DNA from: Agapetus fuscipes | Lineage: Eukaryota > Arthropoda > Insecta > Trichoptera > Glossosomatidae | Length of the DNA stretch: 64,000 nucleotides | Assembly: GCA_951799405.1 (NCBI GenBank) | Contig: OX637335.1 | Location: forward strand, 17,302,342 to 17,366,341 | Direction of reading: 5' to 3' | Shown here: positions 31,317-41,143 of the stretch, piece by piece | Numbering within the stretch: the stretch's first letter is position 1 | Layout: every line of letters begins with the position of its first letter | Translations under genes and position numbers: made by a program | The notes under the pieces: generated by a model | Databases searched by the model: none | Told to the model about the DNA's origin: nothing | The model's input: only the letters and a program-made list of their open reading frames with translations

Positions 31317-31392
31317 TAGACTTTATTTAAAAGATTAAAATCTTTAAAACAAAATTACGAACGTTTTCGACCTAGAAGGTCATCATCAGGTA
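31317..31392 (-). repeat. Penelope-like terminal fragment
   Basis: On the minus strand a hammerhead-like core is followed by AAAACGTTCGTAATTTTG, AATAAAGTC and GTGAAAATAAACAGTG. This layout (ribozyme core, AT-rich stretch, AACAGTG) recurs at 24.05 kb. Confidence 0.45.
31365..31389 (-). ncRNA. Hammerhead-like core with perfect short stem II
   Basis: CTGATGA, TGACCTTCTAGGTC (GACC/GGTC stem, TTCTA loop) and GAAA follow in the order required for a hammerhead core. Flanking stems were not verified. Confidence 0.45.
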
Positions 31393-31675
31393 TCATATTT
31401 GATATTTGTTTAATAATTTAATATTTTTTCCCCAAACAGACTGATACAACTCATTCTCTGATTTCCTCATTTACAATAATTTCGCCTCCTCAATTTGCGT
31501 GAATTTTCCGCAATTATTATTCTACCGCACAAATACCATAAACTGTTGGAAAATTCAAAATTAAACCATTCATTCATGGTTCAATCTCATTAGTGAAAAT
31601 TCCACACACAAAGTGAATCCTTCCTCCATACCGCAATGATAATTTTCAAGCCTAAACTATGCAAGAGTATAAAAG
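31393..31675. other. Unassigned AT-rich sequence
   Basis: No gene or repeat family is recognised. Confidence 0.4.
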
Positions 31676-31961
31676 CGTAAGTCTCCCCTCGATTGCGTAC
31701 ATTTAAAATGTATTAAAATCAAGACGGCACTCCTAGAGAGTGATTAAGTATTCATACATTTTTCGATTCACGTTATCAAAGGGAACTCACGCAATGCTCT
31801 ATATTTGAGGTACTTGTGTTGACGACACGTAAATCTCACCTTGATTGCGTTAATTGAAAATGTATGGAGTATATAACGGCACTCCTATTGACTGATTTAG
31901 TATTCATACATTTTTCGATTTACGCAATCGAAGGGAGTTTACGCAATACTTTATACTAGTG
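31676..31961. repeat. Two tandem foldback E2 copies
   Basis: Units 31676-31802 and 31826-31961 each pair a TCTCCCCTCGATTGCGTAC-type left arm with a TTACGCAATCGAAGGGAG-type right arm around GGCACTCCTA. The period is about 150 bp. Both contain TTCATACATTTTTCGATT. Confidence 0.7.
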
Positions 31962-32119
31962 ATAAGTAATAGTGTCGACAATTTAATTCGACTTGTATGT
32001 TTCTAATTATGTCTGTAGTATAAATGCCATTATGTTTATTTTCAGATGTTTTGCTACACGATGAAGGGCGTATAACAAAACAGGACTTAGATCAGAGTAG
32101 GACAGTACGCTAGAGCTGT

Positions 32120-32220
32120 CAATAAAGGACTTTCTCGAGAATTGGCGCTTCTTATAGCAACGGCCAAGCTTTCTATAGAAAGTTATCTTGAGGTTTGATT
32201 GACACAAAAACAGCGTTCAC
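32120..32220 (+). repeat. SINE-B tail half, type 1
   Basis: TTCTCGAGAATTGGCGCTTC to TTGATTGACACAAAAACAGC corresponds to the body end and tail. Confidence 0.55.
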
Positions 32221-32251
32221 ATTTTTTTTATTTCTATGTTCTATACATTTG

Positions 32252-32443
32252 TGGTCGAAAGCTAAGTCGGTAAAACGCTTGCAATCTCAACCAAGGATCT
32301 TAAAAATTGTTTCGCGTTTCGTTGTTTATTTCTTATGTTTTTTATTTGCGAAACAAAAAACTGAAAATACCGGCAACCTTTACTCGGCCTTCACAAGAAA
32401 TGAGAACTGGCGCTTTCGGAAGCTCGGGAAAATTTCCTCTGTG
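32252..32443 (+). repeat. SINE-A, forward, decayed
   Basis: The head GGTCGAAAGCTAAGTCGGTA has lost its B-box. The body ACCGGCAACCTTTACTCGGC and TTCACAAGAAATGAGAACTG is clear. The copy ends before the tail. Confidence 0.6.
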
Positions 32444-32490
32444 AAACCCATTGATGAAAATAAGCACATGAATATAAACTCAACATGTCG

Positions 32491-32740
32491 TTCTCTTAGT
32501 GCTTGTTTGTCTTATATCCATCAGAAGTAATTTCACATGAGTAATGATTGTATGTGTACTGATGCAATGTGTATAATGAAAACTGGAAATTTATTTTAAA
32601 TATATTTGAAACAACTCTCACATTATCGTGCTTAACGTTTTTAAGCTCAGAATTTTTAGAATGTGATTCTTAAGACAATTTTATTGAAAGGTCATCTTTG
32701 AATCAAATGGTAGATACCATAATCCAAAACAAGCACTTTT
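32491..32740 (+). repeat. MITE family D, near full length
   Basis: It starts at TCTCTTAGTGCTTGTTTGTC and ends near AAACAAGCACTTTTT. The interior holds GTAATTTCACATGAG and TTGAATCAAATGGTAGATA. No clear target duplication is visible. Confidence 0.7.
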
Positions 32741-33036
32741 TGATGTGTAGTATGATCTGTTAAAATAAATATGAAAGTTCCACACGCAACATGCGTTCTC
32801 TTTGGGGCCAAGAAGTTGGGCCATATGTTCAGCTAAGTTGCTTTGAGTTTTGGCGTTGGCTGTACAAAACGCTTGCCTTAGGTGTATAGCAAGGTGGGGC
32901 GTAAAGCGGGTCAGGGCGTAAAACAAACAAAGGACGAGTAGTGAGTAGTTGAAACCGCAAACTCGGTTAGCTCAGCGCTTCACATCATCATTGTTATGCA
33001 AAGGCTGCTTTATCTGCAGACGTCAGGTGAACTGTA
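32741..33036. other. Unassigned sequence
   Basis: A minus-strand frame at 32740-32926 is open but not recognised. No repeat family member is seen. Confidence 0.3.
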
Positions 33037-33185
33037 CCCCAAGTATGTAAAACTTAACACGCAAACTCAACAGAGACGTTTATCAAAATATGACTGAAAA
33101 CTGATGCAGAAGATGTAGTGAACGTTTTAGTTTTAGTGTATTTTTAGTACATGGATAACGTAAAGTTGTATACTAGGAGTTCTGT
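33037..33185. repeat. Foldback E copy
   Basis: CCAAGTATGTAAAACTTAAC, GTGAACGTTTTAGTTTTAGTG and ATAACGTAAAGTTGTATACT are the arms. Confidence 0.55.
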
Positions 33186-33280
33186 TGAGCTCTACGCAAA
33201 ATGATGTTGACGACAACACTGCAAGCGACTGATTTTGTATCTTGTTATGTTGGTAGATTGACTGTTATTGGTCTGCTTTG

Positions 33281-33412
33281 AGTATCTAGCAAAGATATAT
33301 TAGCATTTAAAATTCATATTAAGTGTATGCCCACAGATATACACGAGTAAATTAGCGCTTATAAACGCTATATGTGCCATTGAAATGAAAATACAAACCT
33401 CAAATGAGCATT
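33281..33412 (-). repeat. Repeat C tail half
   Basis: AGCAAAGATATATTAGC through ATACAAACCTCAAATGAGCA follows the repeat C order, then breaks off. Confidence 0.6.
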
Positions 33413-33513
33413 TTTTTCCGTCAATCTTTCAAACTGGAATGTTTCACACTAGGTCAAGTAACAACAATAATTACTGTTTTATTACAAATTTTGAAAATAG
33501 TTTAACTGTTCTA

Positions 33514-33819
33514 AAAAAACGAAGACATAACTCCGAATTTTATGAGCTGTACCAGGAAGCTGATTTGGTCCGCTCAATAAAGGTCAACAGACTGCATTGG
33601 CTGGGACACATTCAGCGAATGGGCCATCGGAGCCTGGAGAAGACGATTGTGCTGACGAACCCAGAAGGACGCAGGACAGTGGGAAGACCACGAGCAAGAT
33701 GGCTGCATGGAGTGGTGGCTGATTGCCGTGCAGTGGGAATATGGGACTGGAGGAAGAAGACGTTGGATAGACAGCGCTGGCAGTGGTTGATGAGGGAGGC
33801 CAAGACCCACCCCGGATAA
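33514..33819 (+). mobile_element. Non-LTR retrotransposon pol C-terminal domain
   Basis: A clean 102-codon frame contains KKRRHNSEFYELYQEADLVR, then RLHWLGHIQRM, EGRRTVGRPRARW and RQRWQWLMREAKTHPG before the stop. The RRR.N.ELY.LY ... INRLRWLGHV.RM ... RP..RW ... W......A..HPG series is the usual C-terminal tail of arthropod endonuclease/reverse-transcriptase polyproteins. The frame is unbroken, so this copy is younger than the other retrotransposon ends here. The RT catalytic core is missing upstream, where repeat C is found. The frame extends further N-terminally, but that part is not conserved. Confidence 0.8.
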
Positions 33820-33947
33820 TGTTAAGGTTTTGAACAAACAGTACCTCAATGAAAAGGTTTTAGCACATCAACACTACAACTTGATAAAACATTACAATTG
33901 ATACAATCTTAAAATTTTTCTCGGGTTGTGTAGCCATGTTCTATCGG

Positions 33948-33994
33948 AAGTGCCGGCCGTGAAAGTGCCGGCCGTCAAGTGCCGGCCGTGAAAG
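33948..33994. repeat. GC-rich triplicate of AAGTGCCGGCCGTG
   Basis: Three near-identical 13-15 bp units stand in AT-rich sequence. GCCGGCCG recurs once at about 34840. Confidence 0.75.
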
Positions 33995-34406
33995 CCTTAA
34001 TGTACAATTACAATTGATGTTATTTGATATCACATTTATTTAGTCAGTTTTTTAGAAAAAAAATTATTACCAACTAAATTGCTTGCTGGGGGTGGTAAAT
34101 TGTTAATATGGGAGACTAGAAAGGCGACATCTGGTAATGCATACCAGCCTGTCGGGTTTCTTGACTAGAGAAAACTTTTCATCCAAACTGGTGCCAGTAA
34201 TCATCCCCCGTATTCTGTACACTGTGGAAAGAAAATTCCTTACTAGTAGAGACCGCAGAGAAACTACTTTACGACCCTTTCACGAAAATAAGTCAAGAAA
34301 TTTTACACCACAACTAATGGCCACTTTTGTCGTGAGCTAAATACTTACTTCGTGTTTTTAAATGGCATAGTACCAAATGTGTCAATAAACAATTTTTAAA
34401 AATCTA
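33995..34406. other. Unassigned sequence
   Basis: No repeat or gene is recognised. A plus open frame at 34137-34340 is not recognisable. Confidence 0.35.
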
Positions 34407-34490
34407 TATTTAATCTAAGTTGACAAGATATATTTACAGCCCATAATAAACACGTGTAGTTCGCGCTTACAAATGCTGAATGTGTACAAG
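34407..34490 (-). repeat. Repeat C tail fragment
   Basis: TTTAATCTAAGTTGACAAG and CACGTGTAGTTCGCGCTTAC are the last part of repeat C. Confidence 0.55.
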
Positions 34491-34642
34491 TGAAATTATG
34501 AAGATTTGATTGAAGGATCAAAATCACTTTCACGCTAAAGAAGCCCATCGTCCACGACAACAGATCTTTGGTCCGGTATTTACAACATAAGCATAGCGAT
34601 TTTATTGATTGTAGAGGCATTAACTTTGTTATCGTTCATCAT

Positions 34643-34710
34643 TAAGGGTAAAAGAAAAACAGCTTTGTTTTCGATTACTTGAAAACAAAGCTGTTTTTCT
34701 TTTATCCTTA
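34643..34710. repeat. 30-bp inverted repeat with 8-nt loop
   Basis: TAAGGGTAAAAGAAAAACAG... pairs with ...CTGTTTTTCTTTTATCCTTA with one mismatch. The 12-bp AGCATAGCGAYT occurs on both sides (about 34589 and 34710), possibly a flanking direct repeat. Confidence 0.8.
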
Positions 34711-35048
34711 GCATAGCGACTTTAAACTGAGTGAAAGAGACGCACTTATGCCAATCGTGTAGGTTGTATTTCAAACAGCTTAAAGTCACGTATGCTAACG
34801 TTGAAAATACCGGGCCTTAGAAAAACTTTCCAGCATCATTAGCCGGCCGTGTCTGCCTAAAATTCTTATTCAATGTTATATGTGATCTTTATATTTATAT
34901 TTTTTTCTTTTAAACGTTTATAAGGACCGAACAAAAATGGTGTTTGATCTGCAATGCTGACGTCCACGGCGTTTAAATATAATAAGCTCAATTTAATTAT
35001 TTTACTGTATTTTCATAGGTGTATTGATATTTCTATTGCTTTAACTAT
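34711..35048. other. Unassigned sequence
   Basis: No gene or repeat is recognised. Confidence 0.4.
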
Positions 35049-35157
35049 GGGTTGGCATTAAAAGTTATTCACTTATACTGTAAAAATGTTCACTTTTACC
35101 AATGCCACCTCTGATTCAGAAACGAGCGGTAACATTTGCAGTGCTTATATTCATTAG
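35049..35157 (+). repeat. Repeat C head fragment
   Basis: GTTCACTTTTACCAATGCCAC and neighbouring bases give a diverged head and core. Confidence 0.45.
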
Positions 35158-35250
35158 ATGTACAAACTGTTCAAATGTGTGAATACATATTTCAAATTTC
35201 GTTTTTTCATTCTTATACCTCAGTCTGCTCTCAAGTCCTCCTAGTAAAAT

Positions 35251-35396
35251 AACTTTACATTTAACTCAACCAAAGCGTTGTACAAAAAAATGTATGTAAT
35301 CTATTACAGCGCTTCTATTGGGCGTTTCAGTTTTCAATCAGTCTTAGTGAAGCGCTATAGCGGAGCTGAAAGGTATATGTGTATACTTGGGGGAGT
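35251..35396. repeat. Foldback E copy
   Basis: TTAACTCAACCAAAGCGTTG pairs with GAAGCGCTATAGCGGAGCTG. GTATACTTGGGGGAG closes the right end. Confidence 0.6.
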
Positions 35397-35662
35397 GCTA
35401 ACAATAAGGTACACCACAGTCGTGTCATGTCTCCCGCGAGATTATGACGTCCGAGGGAGGTTTTTCCAGGTGGAGCTGTCACACGAACCCTGCTTGTAGT
35501 GGCGCTAAGTCCCGTAACCCAACCAGTAGACCAAGGGCTCCGAACCTTTCATTTATTTCAACTCTCAACATTCCCTTTAGTCCAATGCACCTTCAAATAT
35601 TGCTTTCTAAAATGCTTGAATTTAATCAAATGCCACAAGGAGTCTCTATTATTTTCTATTTA
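35397..35662. other. Unassigned sequence
   Basis: A moderately GC-rich stretch (35415-35540) has no recognised peptide or repeat. Confidence 0.35.
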
Positions 35663-35868
35663 CGACAATGTCACCCCTGTTTCAGGGAAGGTCGGCAAGA
35701 GTTGCAGGGCTTATGAGCATTTGAGATTGGGTTTTTATATTGCAGGTTAACATGCGGCATGTGTTAGCGCGAAATTATACATGTCTGCTTGTGGGAATGC
35801 GTTTAATATGAATCTTAAATGATATGTATCTTTGCAACTTTGATTAAGATTAAGATTTAGATAGATAA
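35663..35868 (+). repeat. Repeat C, head missing
   Basis: The GTCACCCCTGTTTCAGGGAA core to the GATTAAGATTAAGATTTAGA tail is well preserved. Confidence 0.8.
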
Positions 35869-36619
35869 CATTTGAAAAATGGATCTGCGTTTTTAAAAAA
35901 ACAATACCTGGCTTAGTTTTTAAATTACAGCTCTATAGAATTCATGCATTTTCGATTTCCGGTAAAACAAGTCATTTTTTATTTCGTCGGATGTGACGCC
36001 AATAGATCTTTGGATAGTATGTATTTCATAGATCTGCACCAAATTCCCCAAGTAGCTTGGCGGATCCAGTGACGTCACGGCTTGGCTAGCCGACCGCGCT
36101 GTGTTTTAGCGGGACTCAAATTCTCGGCATTTCATTTTAGAAAATCATCAATAAAATCTTTATTTTACTAGTTAAAAATATATATATGGTTGTGATCCTT
36201 GAAATGTACTTTACACAACCACAACCGTATTTCCCACCACTGCAATTACCGTATTCTTCAAGTTATTTGAGATCTAGCTATGAGCTAGGTATCACCTGTT
36301 TTTTGTTAAATCCATGCAAATTTAATGATCATCATCAGACCAGTATTTCTCGCATTCAAAATGCCCTCATCAAGTAAATTTTGTTTTGGAAGGCCTATTA
36401 TGAATCACTTTACGCCCCATAATTTGAGAACCTGCGCCACAGACACCCTCCACGCCATACTTGTCAGACGTCCGGGCTTCTTTAATAAAGGAAAATAAAT
36501 TACACCTCTGTTTTACTTCACTCCATACTGCTATTATGAAAGCGTCTATTTGTTTCGCGAAATATTTTGTTGAGTGCTAAGAAAACTTGAAATTTGTTTC
36601 TATAAAAAAAAACAAAAAT
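35869..36619. other. Unassigned, with GC island 36050-36110
   Basis: The island contains CCAGTGACGTCACGGCTTGG and GCCGACCGCGCTG. A plus frame at 36186-36377 is not recognised. No repeat is assigned. Confidence 0.35.
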
Positions 36620-36853
36620 TGTGATCTAAGATGCACAGAAATATTACATTGAAGATTCATATTACATGTATTCCCATAATCAGACACGTATAAGCTTGCG
36701 CTTACACATGACGCATGAGGACTTACAACATTTAAACTAAATCTCAAATGGACATAAGCCCTGCAAATCTCGCCGACCTTGGTGACATAAGCAAAGTGAA
36801 CCTTTTTTGACAGTATGAGTGGTCAGCCTCATAATAACTTATAAGTCAACAAA
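36620..36853 (-). repeat. Repeat C with short deletion
   Basis: The order is complete but about 16 bp are lost around the CCCTGAAACAGG block (GCCGACCTTGGTGACATAAG). Confidence 0.7.
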
Positions 36854-36937
36854 TAAGCTTAAGAGGTATTGAAAAGTGTTTTGTCCTCATCGATATCTAC
36901 AGAATTATCTATAGAATTAATTATTTCCTTCATGATT

Positions 36938-37050
36938 GTCCTACAAAACTTAAAACAATCCTTTACGGCAGTCCCATACAAAACTGCCGTTCGCTCGCCG
37001 AGAAAAAGTTTACAGTTAAAAAATGTTCCGACCTCCTTAGACGTATTTTA
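36938..37050. repeat. Dispersed unclassified repeat, copy 1
   Basis: ACGGCAGTCCCATACAAAAC, CTCGCCGAGAAAAAG and AAATGTTCCGACCTC recur in the same order at 41935-42012. It is a low-copy family of unknown class. Confidence 0.5.
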
Positions 37051-37154
37051 TTATTTAATTGATTTAAGTAAAGGGCCCACTGCTTTCCTATTAAAATCAG
37101 TTTCAAATCATGTGAGTTTAAAATGATTGTTTAAACTTAGACATAACGCAATTT

Positions 37155-37637
37155 AAAAAAAAACGCAACTAAGCTACACATATAGTGTAACTTCTTGCCT
37201 GCGTTATCCCCGAGGGGGTCGCATGTGGTGCTTCGGGACCTATTTATTTTTACAGGTAAGGGGGCCGGCATCACACCAACCACTTTCAGTTGAAGTGGGG
37301 GCTTCCCAGCTCCCTGGGGGGCTGGTTCTCATTTCTTGTGAAGGCTGAGTCAGGCTTTGAGATCGAACCCATACTCTCGGCATGGAATGCAAGCATTCTA
37401 CCAATTGAGATATCGACCTTTTTTCGAGCTTTTTACGTCGCTACAAAGCGCCAATTCTCAAGCAAGACCCTGTTGCTGTAAGGCAGAATGGACCTTTGGT
37501 GACCGGTCATTTGTAAAGGTTTTATGAATTTTTCAACCCAGCAAAGAGCAAATTTGAAAATATAAATGGTATATATTTTTGTGCTCCGCCGGGAATCATT
37601 CAGAGTCCGAAGTGTTACCACTGAGCTACGGACCGGC
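37155..37637 (-). repeat. Dimeric SINE (SINE-B + SINE-A), complete copy 2
   Basis: On the minus strand a SINE-B head (GCCGGTCCGTAGCTCAGTGG) and body lead through CGTAAAAAGCTCGAAAAAAG into a second tRNA-like head, GGTCGATATCTCAATTGGTA. The SINE-A body and tail follow. The A unit has the same about 80-bp deletion as copy 1 at 19.9 kb. The B head here has lost part of its B-box side. With two pol III-type promoters in tandem and a shared junction, this is best read as a propagated composite family. Confidence 0.75.
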
Positions 37638-37639
37638 AC

Positions 37640-38105
37640 AGATATGGATATCAGCTTACAGAAAAAAATAATTCGTACAGTAAAAAAAACTCAGGAGTTT
37701 GTTTCAAATAAAACAGTTCTGATTTAAAAATTGAAAGATAATATTGTAAGACCTGTTTATATCCTATCCAAACAAAAATTGCATTCCTTTTCACAAATTT
37801 GATTTAAAAAATAATGATTTTAAGGTAAGGCATTATTTTTATCTTCTATTTTTGTTTTACTGAAAGCATAGTTCAGCTTTAAGACAAGAATGGTGAATAT
37901 GCTCCACTTTGCTCTTACAAAGCGTTGAGAACGATTACCGCAAGTTTTTACTGTCAAGTGGGAGTCATAACATGTTTTATGGCCCCAGCAGCTGTTCTCT
38001 CTATGGCTCACAGACGCACGAGTGTGGCTGATGATTTTATATTCGCCTACGATGCCATCTTAGTGCTTTTCAATCTGCAATCCTCAATTTTATAGCTCCC
38101 TTTTA
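37640..38105. other. Unassigned sequence
   Basis: No repeat family or gene is recognised. Confidence 0.4.
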
Positions 38106-38436
38106 GAAATGTAAATTTTGGTGGGTAAAGCGTAAACTATCGTGAGTAAAACGTGAATTTTGGTTAGTAAAATGTAAATGTTGATGAGTAAAATTTGAAT
38201 TTTTCCTTAGTAAAACATGAATTTTGGTGAGTAAAATGTAGATGTTGATGATATAAACATGAACTTTGGTAGGTTAAATGTGAATTTTGGTCAGTAAAAC
38301 ATGAATTTTGGTGTGTAGAATGTGAATGTTACTGACATAAACGTGACTTTTGATTAGTTAAACGTAAATTTTGGTCAGTAAAACATGAATTTTGTAAAAC
38401 GTGTATGTTGTTGACTAAAACGCAATTTTAATATAG
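38106..38436. repeat. Minisatellite: 21-bp units in an 84-bp higher-order repeat
   Basis: The basic unit is about GTGAATTTTGGTGAGTAAAAC (21 bp). The marker AGTAAAACATGAATTTTG starts at 38209, 38293 and 38377, exactly 84 bp apart, so four diverged units amplified together. Units between markers differ in a fixed order. Confidence 0.85.
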
Positions 38437-38755
38437 CAAAGATATACATCCATTTTAAGTTTCTTGGATACATAAATAATTCTATATGAAAGACTGAAAT
38501 GATGAAAAAACTTTAGTTATATTTCAATATTTGTACATGCAATGTGTATTTTCTCTACAATATTTTGACGCTCTCCTAGTAAAATTGGAGTATTCATTCC
38601 TTGTATTGAATAGGAAAATTCTTTGCAAAATTGGAAAATATTTCTCCATTTGAATCGTTACAGTTGAAGAGCCATTGGGCAACAAAGGCTTGTCGTCGAT
38701 GCCGCGAGTCTCCGAACGTCTGAAACGACGATTCTCGGTTCGTGTCCTGAATCTC
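38437..38755. other. Unassigned sequence
   Basis: No gene or repeat is recognised. Confidence 0.4.
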
Positions 38756-38840
38756 AAGTATTAAAAATCTACGTTCATACTTAAACACAGCGTTTTACAA
38801 AAAATATATGAAATCTAGAACGCTCACTGAAAAGCTCTGT
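38756..38840. repeat. Foldback E, left arm only
   Basis: CAAGTATTAAAAATCTACG, ACACAGCGTTTTACAAAAAA and AACGCTCACTGAAAAGCTC fit one arm and the centre. Confidence 0.5.
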
Positions 38841-39249
38841 TAAACCCATCGACGACTGTAGGAACCTGAAATGGGTACTGTCCAGACGTGCCTATTTTGG
38901 ATATTAATATATAATTAATTTTTCAATAAAAAATGTACTAACATGTAGTTTTTATCGTTTAAAAAAGTAATTTATGTATGTATGTATATTTTACTTAGAA
39001 AATAACGATTCTTTTACGACAAACAAATTGATAGAAGAGTTATGCGTACGTGATGTTACAATAATATCAATTTAACCCTTTGAGTAACTCTTTCAAAATT
39101 CATCCAACTTGTTTTTCATTACAACTTTATGTATTTTCTGAGCATTCGTTTACGTTTTACTTAAATTTTGTATGTTTTGTGTATTAATACTGAAAATTTA
39201 TATCGATTAATTTTATTAAACTTTATAGAACTTTTCTAATAAAACACTC
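38841..39249. other. Unassigned AT-rich sequence
   Basis: No repeat or gene is recognised. Confidence 0.4.
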
Positions 39250-39274
39250 CTGATGATGATCGACATGATGGAAA
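39250..39274 (+). ncRNA. Hammerhead-like core, weak stem II
   Basis: CTGATGA, a 14-nt spacer with at most a 3-bp stem, then GAAAACGTTAG. The flanks resemble the other Penelope-like loci. The stem is too short to be sure. Confidence 0.3.
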
Positions 39275-39290
39275 ACGTTAGTAATCTGTA

Positions 39291-39536
39291 GTCTAAAATC
39301 TAAGTTTTTAAGATGTAACATTTAAGATTTATATTAAATGTATTCCAACAAACAGACACGTATAAGTTCGCGCTTAAACATGCTGCATGTAAACCTACTA
39401 TATAAAACCCAATTTCATATAAACATAAGCCCTATAACTCTTACCGACCTTCCCTGAAACAGGGGTGGCATTGGAAAAGTGAATGATTTTGTACAGTATG
39501 GGTGGTCAGCCTCATACCAACCTATAAGTCAAGGAA
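39291..39536 (-). repeat. Repeat C, full length
   Basis: CTAAAATCTAAG through CCAACCTATAAGTCAAGGAA, with the CTGAAACAGGGGTGGCATTG core. Confidence 0.75.
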
Positions 39537-40093
39537 TAAGTTAATTAGAATTAATGGTATTGTGCCAATAAAACAGTGTTTTGGTAGAATGTTTTTAAAG
39601 TTCTGTAAAGATAAATAAATACGAGTATATGATTTATTAATGCTAAAATATAAGATTGAATCACGAAAATTTCAAAATTCAAAGAGAAAAAATAAAAAGC
39701 TGCACTTGTCATTTATTACTTATTGGTGTACTTACAAAACTTTTTATTTTAGGAAATCTAATCAAATTCATAATTATGAGAAACATAAATCAAGTAAAAT
39801 AAAAATTTAAATGTTACGAGTTAAAAATCGTCCTTGCACTTGCAACTTTTTTTTGCAAAGTGGCCGGGACTAGATTGGTTAAGTTTACAGAGGTGAGTTA
39901 TAACGTTAGGTTTTATACTTGGGGCACGGAATCTTATTGAATAGCTCGACGGGTAGAAGTTTCTAGAGCCCTTTGCATACAGGCGAAGAGAATCAAAGCA
40001 AAGCCTCTTATGCCATTATCCGAATGGAAAACTGCACATTACAATGGAGGGAAAACTTACCGTTGAGAAATTTAACCTCGGAATGTTTTATAC
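39537..40093. other. Unassigned; splice-like signals only
   Basis: Donor-like GTGAGT at 39893 and a minus-strand GTAAGT at 40059 have no matching acceptors or coding frames. No repeat is assigned. Confidence 0.35.
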
Positions 40094-40452
40094 TGTTACA
40101 ACCGTATGAGCCCGATTGCGTGGCTTGCTTAAATGTGTGTGTGTCCGCCTCTAGTATAGTCTACTGTGAGTTTGAATGCTGCATGTGCTCAGACACGTAG
40201 TTGGTACAGGTGTTAACATAGAGGTGTGTGGAGAGGTTCACTATAGAAGGGTCTGGAATATGCGAGAGGTGTCTGTTTAGACGCTATATATTTGGACCGC
40301 AATTGTCTGAGAGAACAAATTGATTGAAACATTAAGCAGTGAAGTTGATAAGCCAAGAGCTAGAAATCAGTACATTGCAAACCGAAATTGTGTGAAATAA
40401 ATGTTGAAAAATAAATTGCAGTTTGATTTAAAGAACCCAACTAAAATCATTA
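40094..40452 (+). mobile_element. Solo LTR family F, best copy
   Basis: It starts TGTTACAACCGTATGAGCCC, contains GTGAAATAAATGTTG as poly(A) region, and ends AACTAAAATCATTACA. That gives 359 bp with TG...CA ends. No internal region or clear target duplication adjoins. A gypsy-type LTR is inferred. Confidence 0.6.
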
Positions 40453-40487
40453 CAATAATAGTTTTTTCTTTGTTGAATTAATTTTAG

Positions 40488-40727
40488 GGTATATTACTGT
40501 TGCTGACTACCCATACTGTATAAAAATATTCACTTTGCCAGCGTCACCACTGTTTCAGGGCAGGTCGGCAATAGTTGCAGGGCTTATTTTTGTTTGAGGT
40601 TAAGTTTTAATATGTAAGTACACATTCAGCATTTGTAAGCGCGAACTTACACGTGTCTTTTTGTGGGCATGCATTTGATATGACTTTTGAATGTTATTAC
40701 ATCTTTGCAACTTATATTATATATTAC
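40488..40727 (+). repeat. Repeat C copy
   Basis: TACCCATACTGTATAAAAAT through GTTATTACATCTTTGCAAC. Confidence 0.75.
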
Positions 40728-40734
40728 TGTGACC

Positions 40735-40985
40735 GTATCCAGCTGCCATTTCACTAGGGGTATACAGTATCATCGTTTATGCATCTCCACTGGGCTGGAA
40801 GTCTCATCACCACGGTAATTCTAAATCAGCTGTTCATTTGCGACTATCTTGTATTGAAAGGTACAAATAAACAGATATTCGGTAGGTAAGAATTACCGTG
40901 GTGATGAGACTTCCAGCCCTGGTCTCCACTTTGTTCTGTCGTTGCTCGATTTTTTTCGTTACTCGATTTACATTTTTTTTTAAGT
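40735..40985 (-). mobile_element. Retrotransposon R 3' end, split by a hAT-like element
   Basis: CAGCTGCCATTTCACTAGGG and CATCTCCACT lie left of the insertion, and TCTCCACTTTGTTCTGTC lies right. Removing 40792-40922 and one copy of TCTCCACT restores the order of the R copies at 6.9 and 60.7 kb. Confidence 0.6.
40792..40922. mobile_element. 131-bp hAT-like MITE
   Basis: Inverted repeats of about 30 bp, GGGCTGGAAGTCTCATCACC... and ...GGTGATGAGACTTCCAGCCC, enclose about 70 bp. The 8-bp target duplication TCTCCACT is perfect. No coding capacity. Confidence 0.85.
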
Positions 40986-41143
40986 TTCTAAATGCCCGAT
41001 GAGCCAATAATCTCTTCTCACAACACTCATTATCCCTTAGTTCTCATTACTCAGTTACCCGTCAAATGTCACTGATTGAGTTACCCCAAACTAGAATTAA
41101 AACTAAGTGCTGGGAGGGCGGCAGGGGGTGCCTCCCCAACCGT

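Noticed and set aside
32195..32530. Plus-strand open frame of 111 codons
   Set aside because: It runs through SINE-B tail, SINE-A and MITE D sequence and has no protein character.
33574..33849. Minus-strand open frame over the 33.5 kb retrotransposon
   Set aside because: It is antisense to the recognisable pol C-terminus.
40030..40110. Minus-strand mini-exon ending at GTAAGTTTTCC
   Set aside because: The acceptor coincides with the start of LTR F and has no pyrimidine tract.
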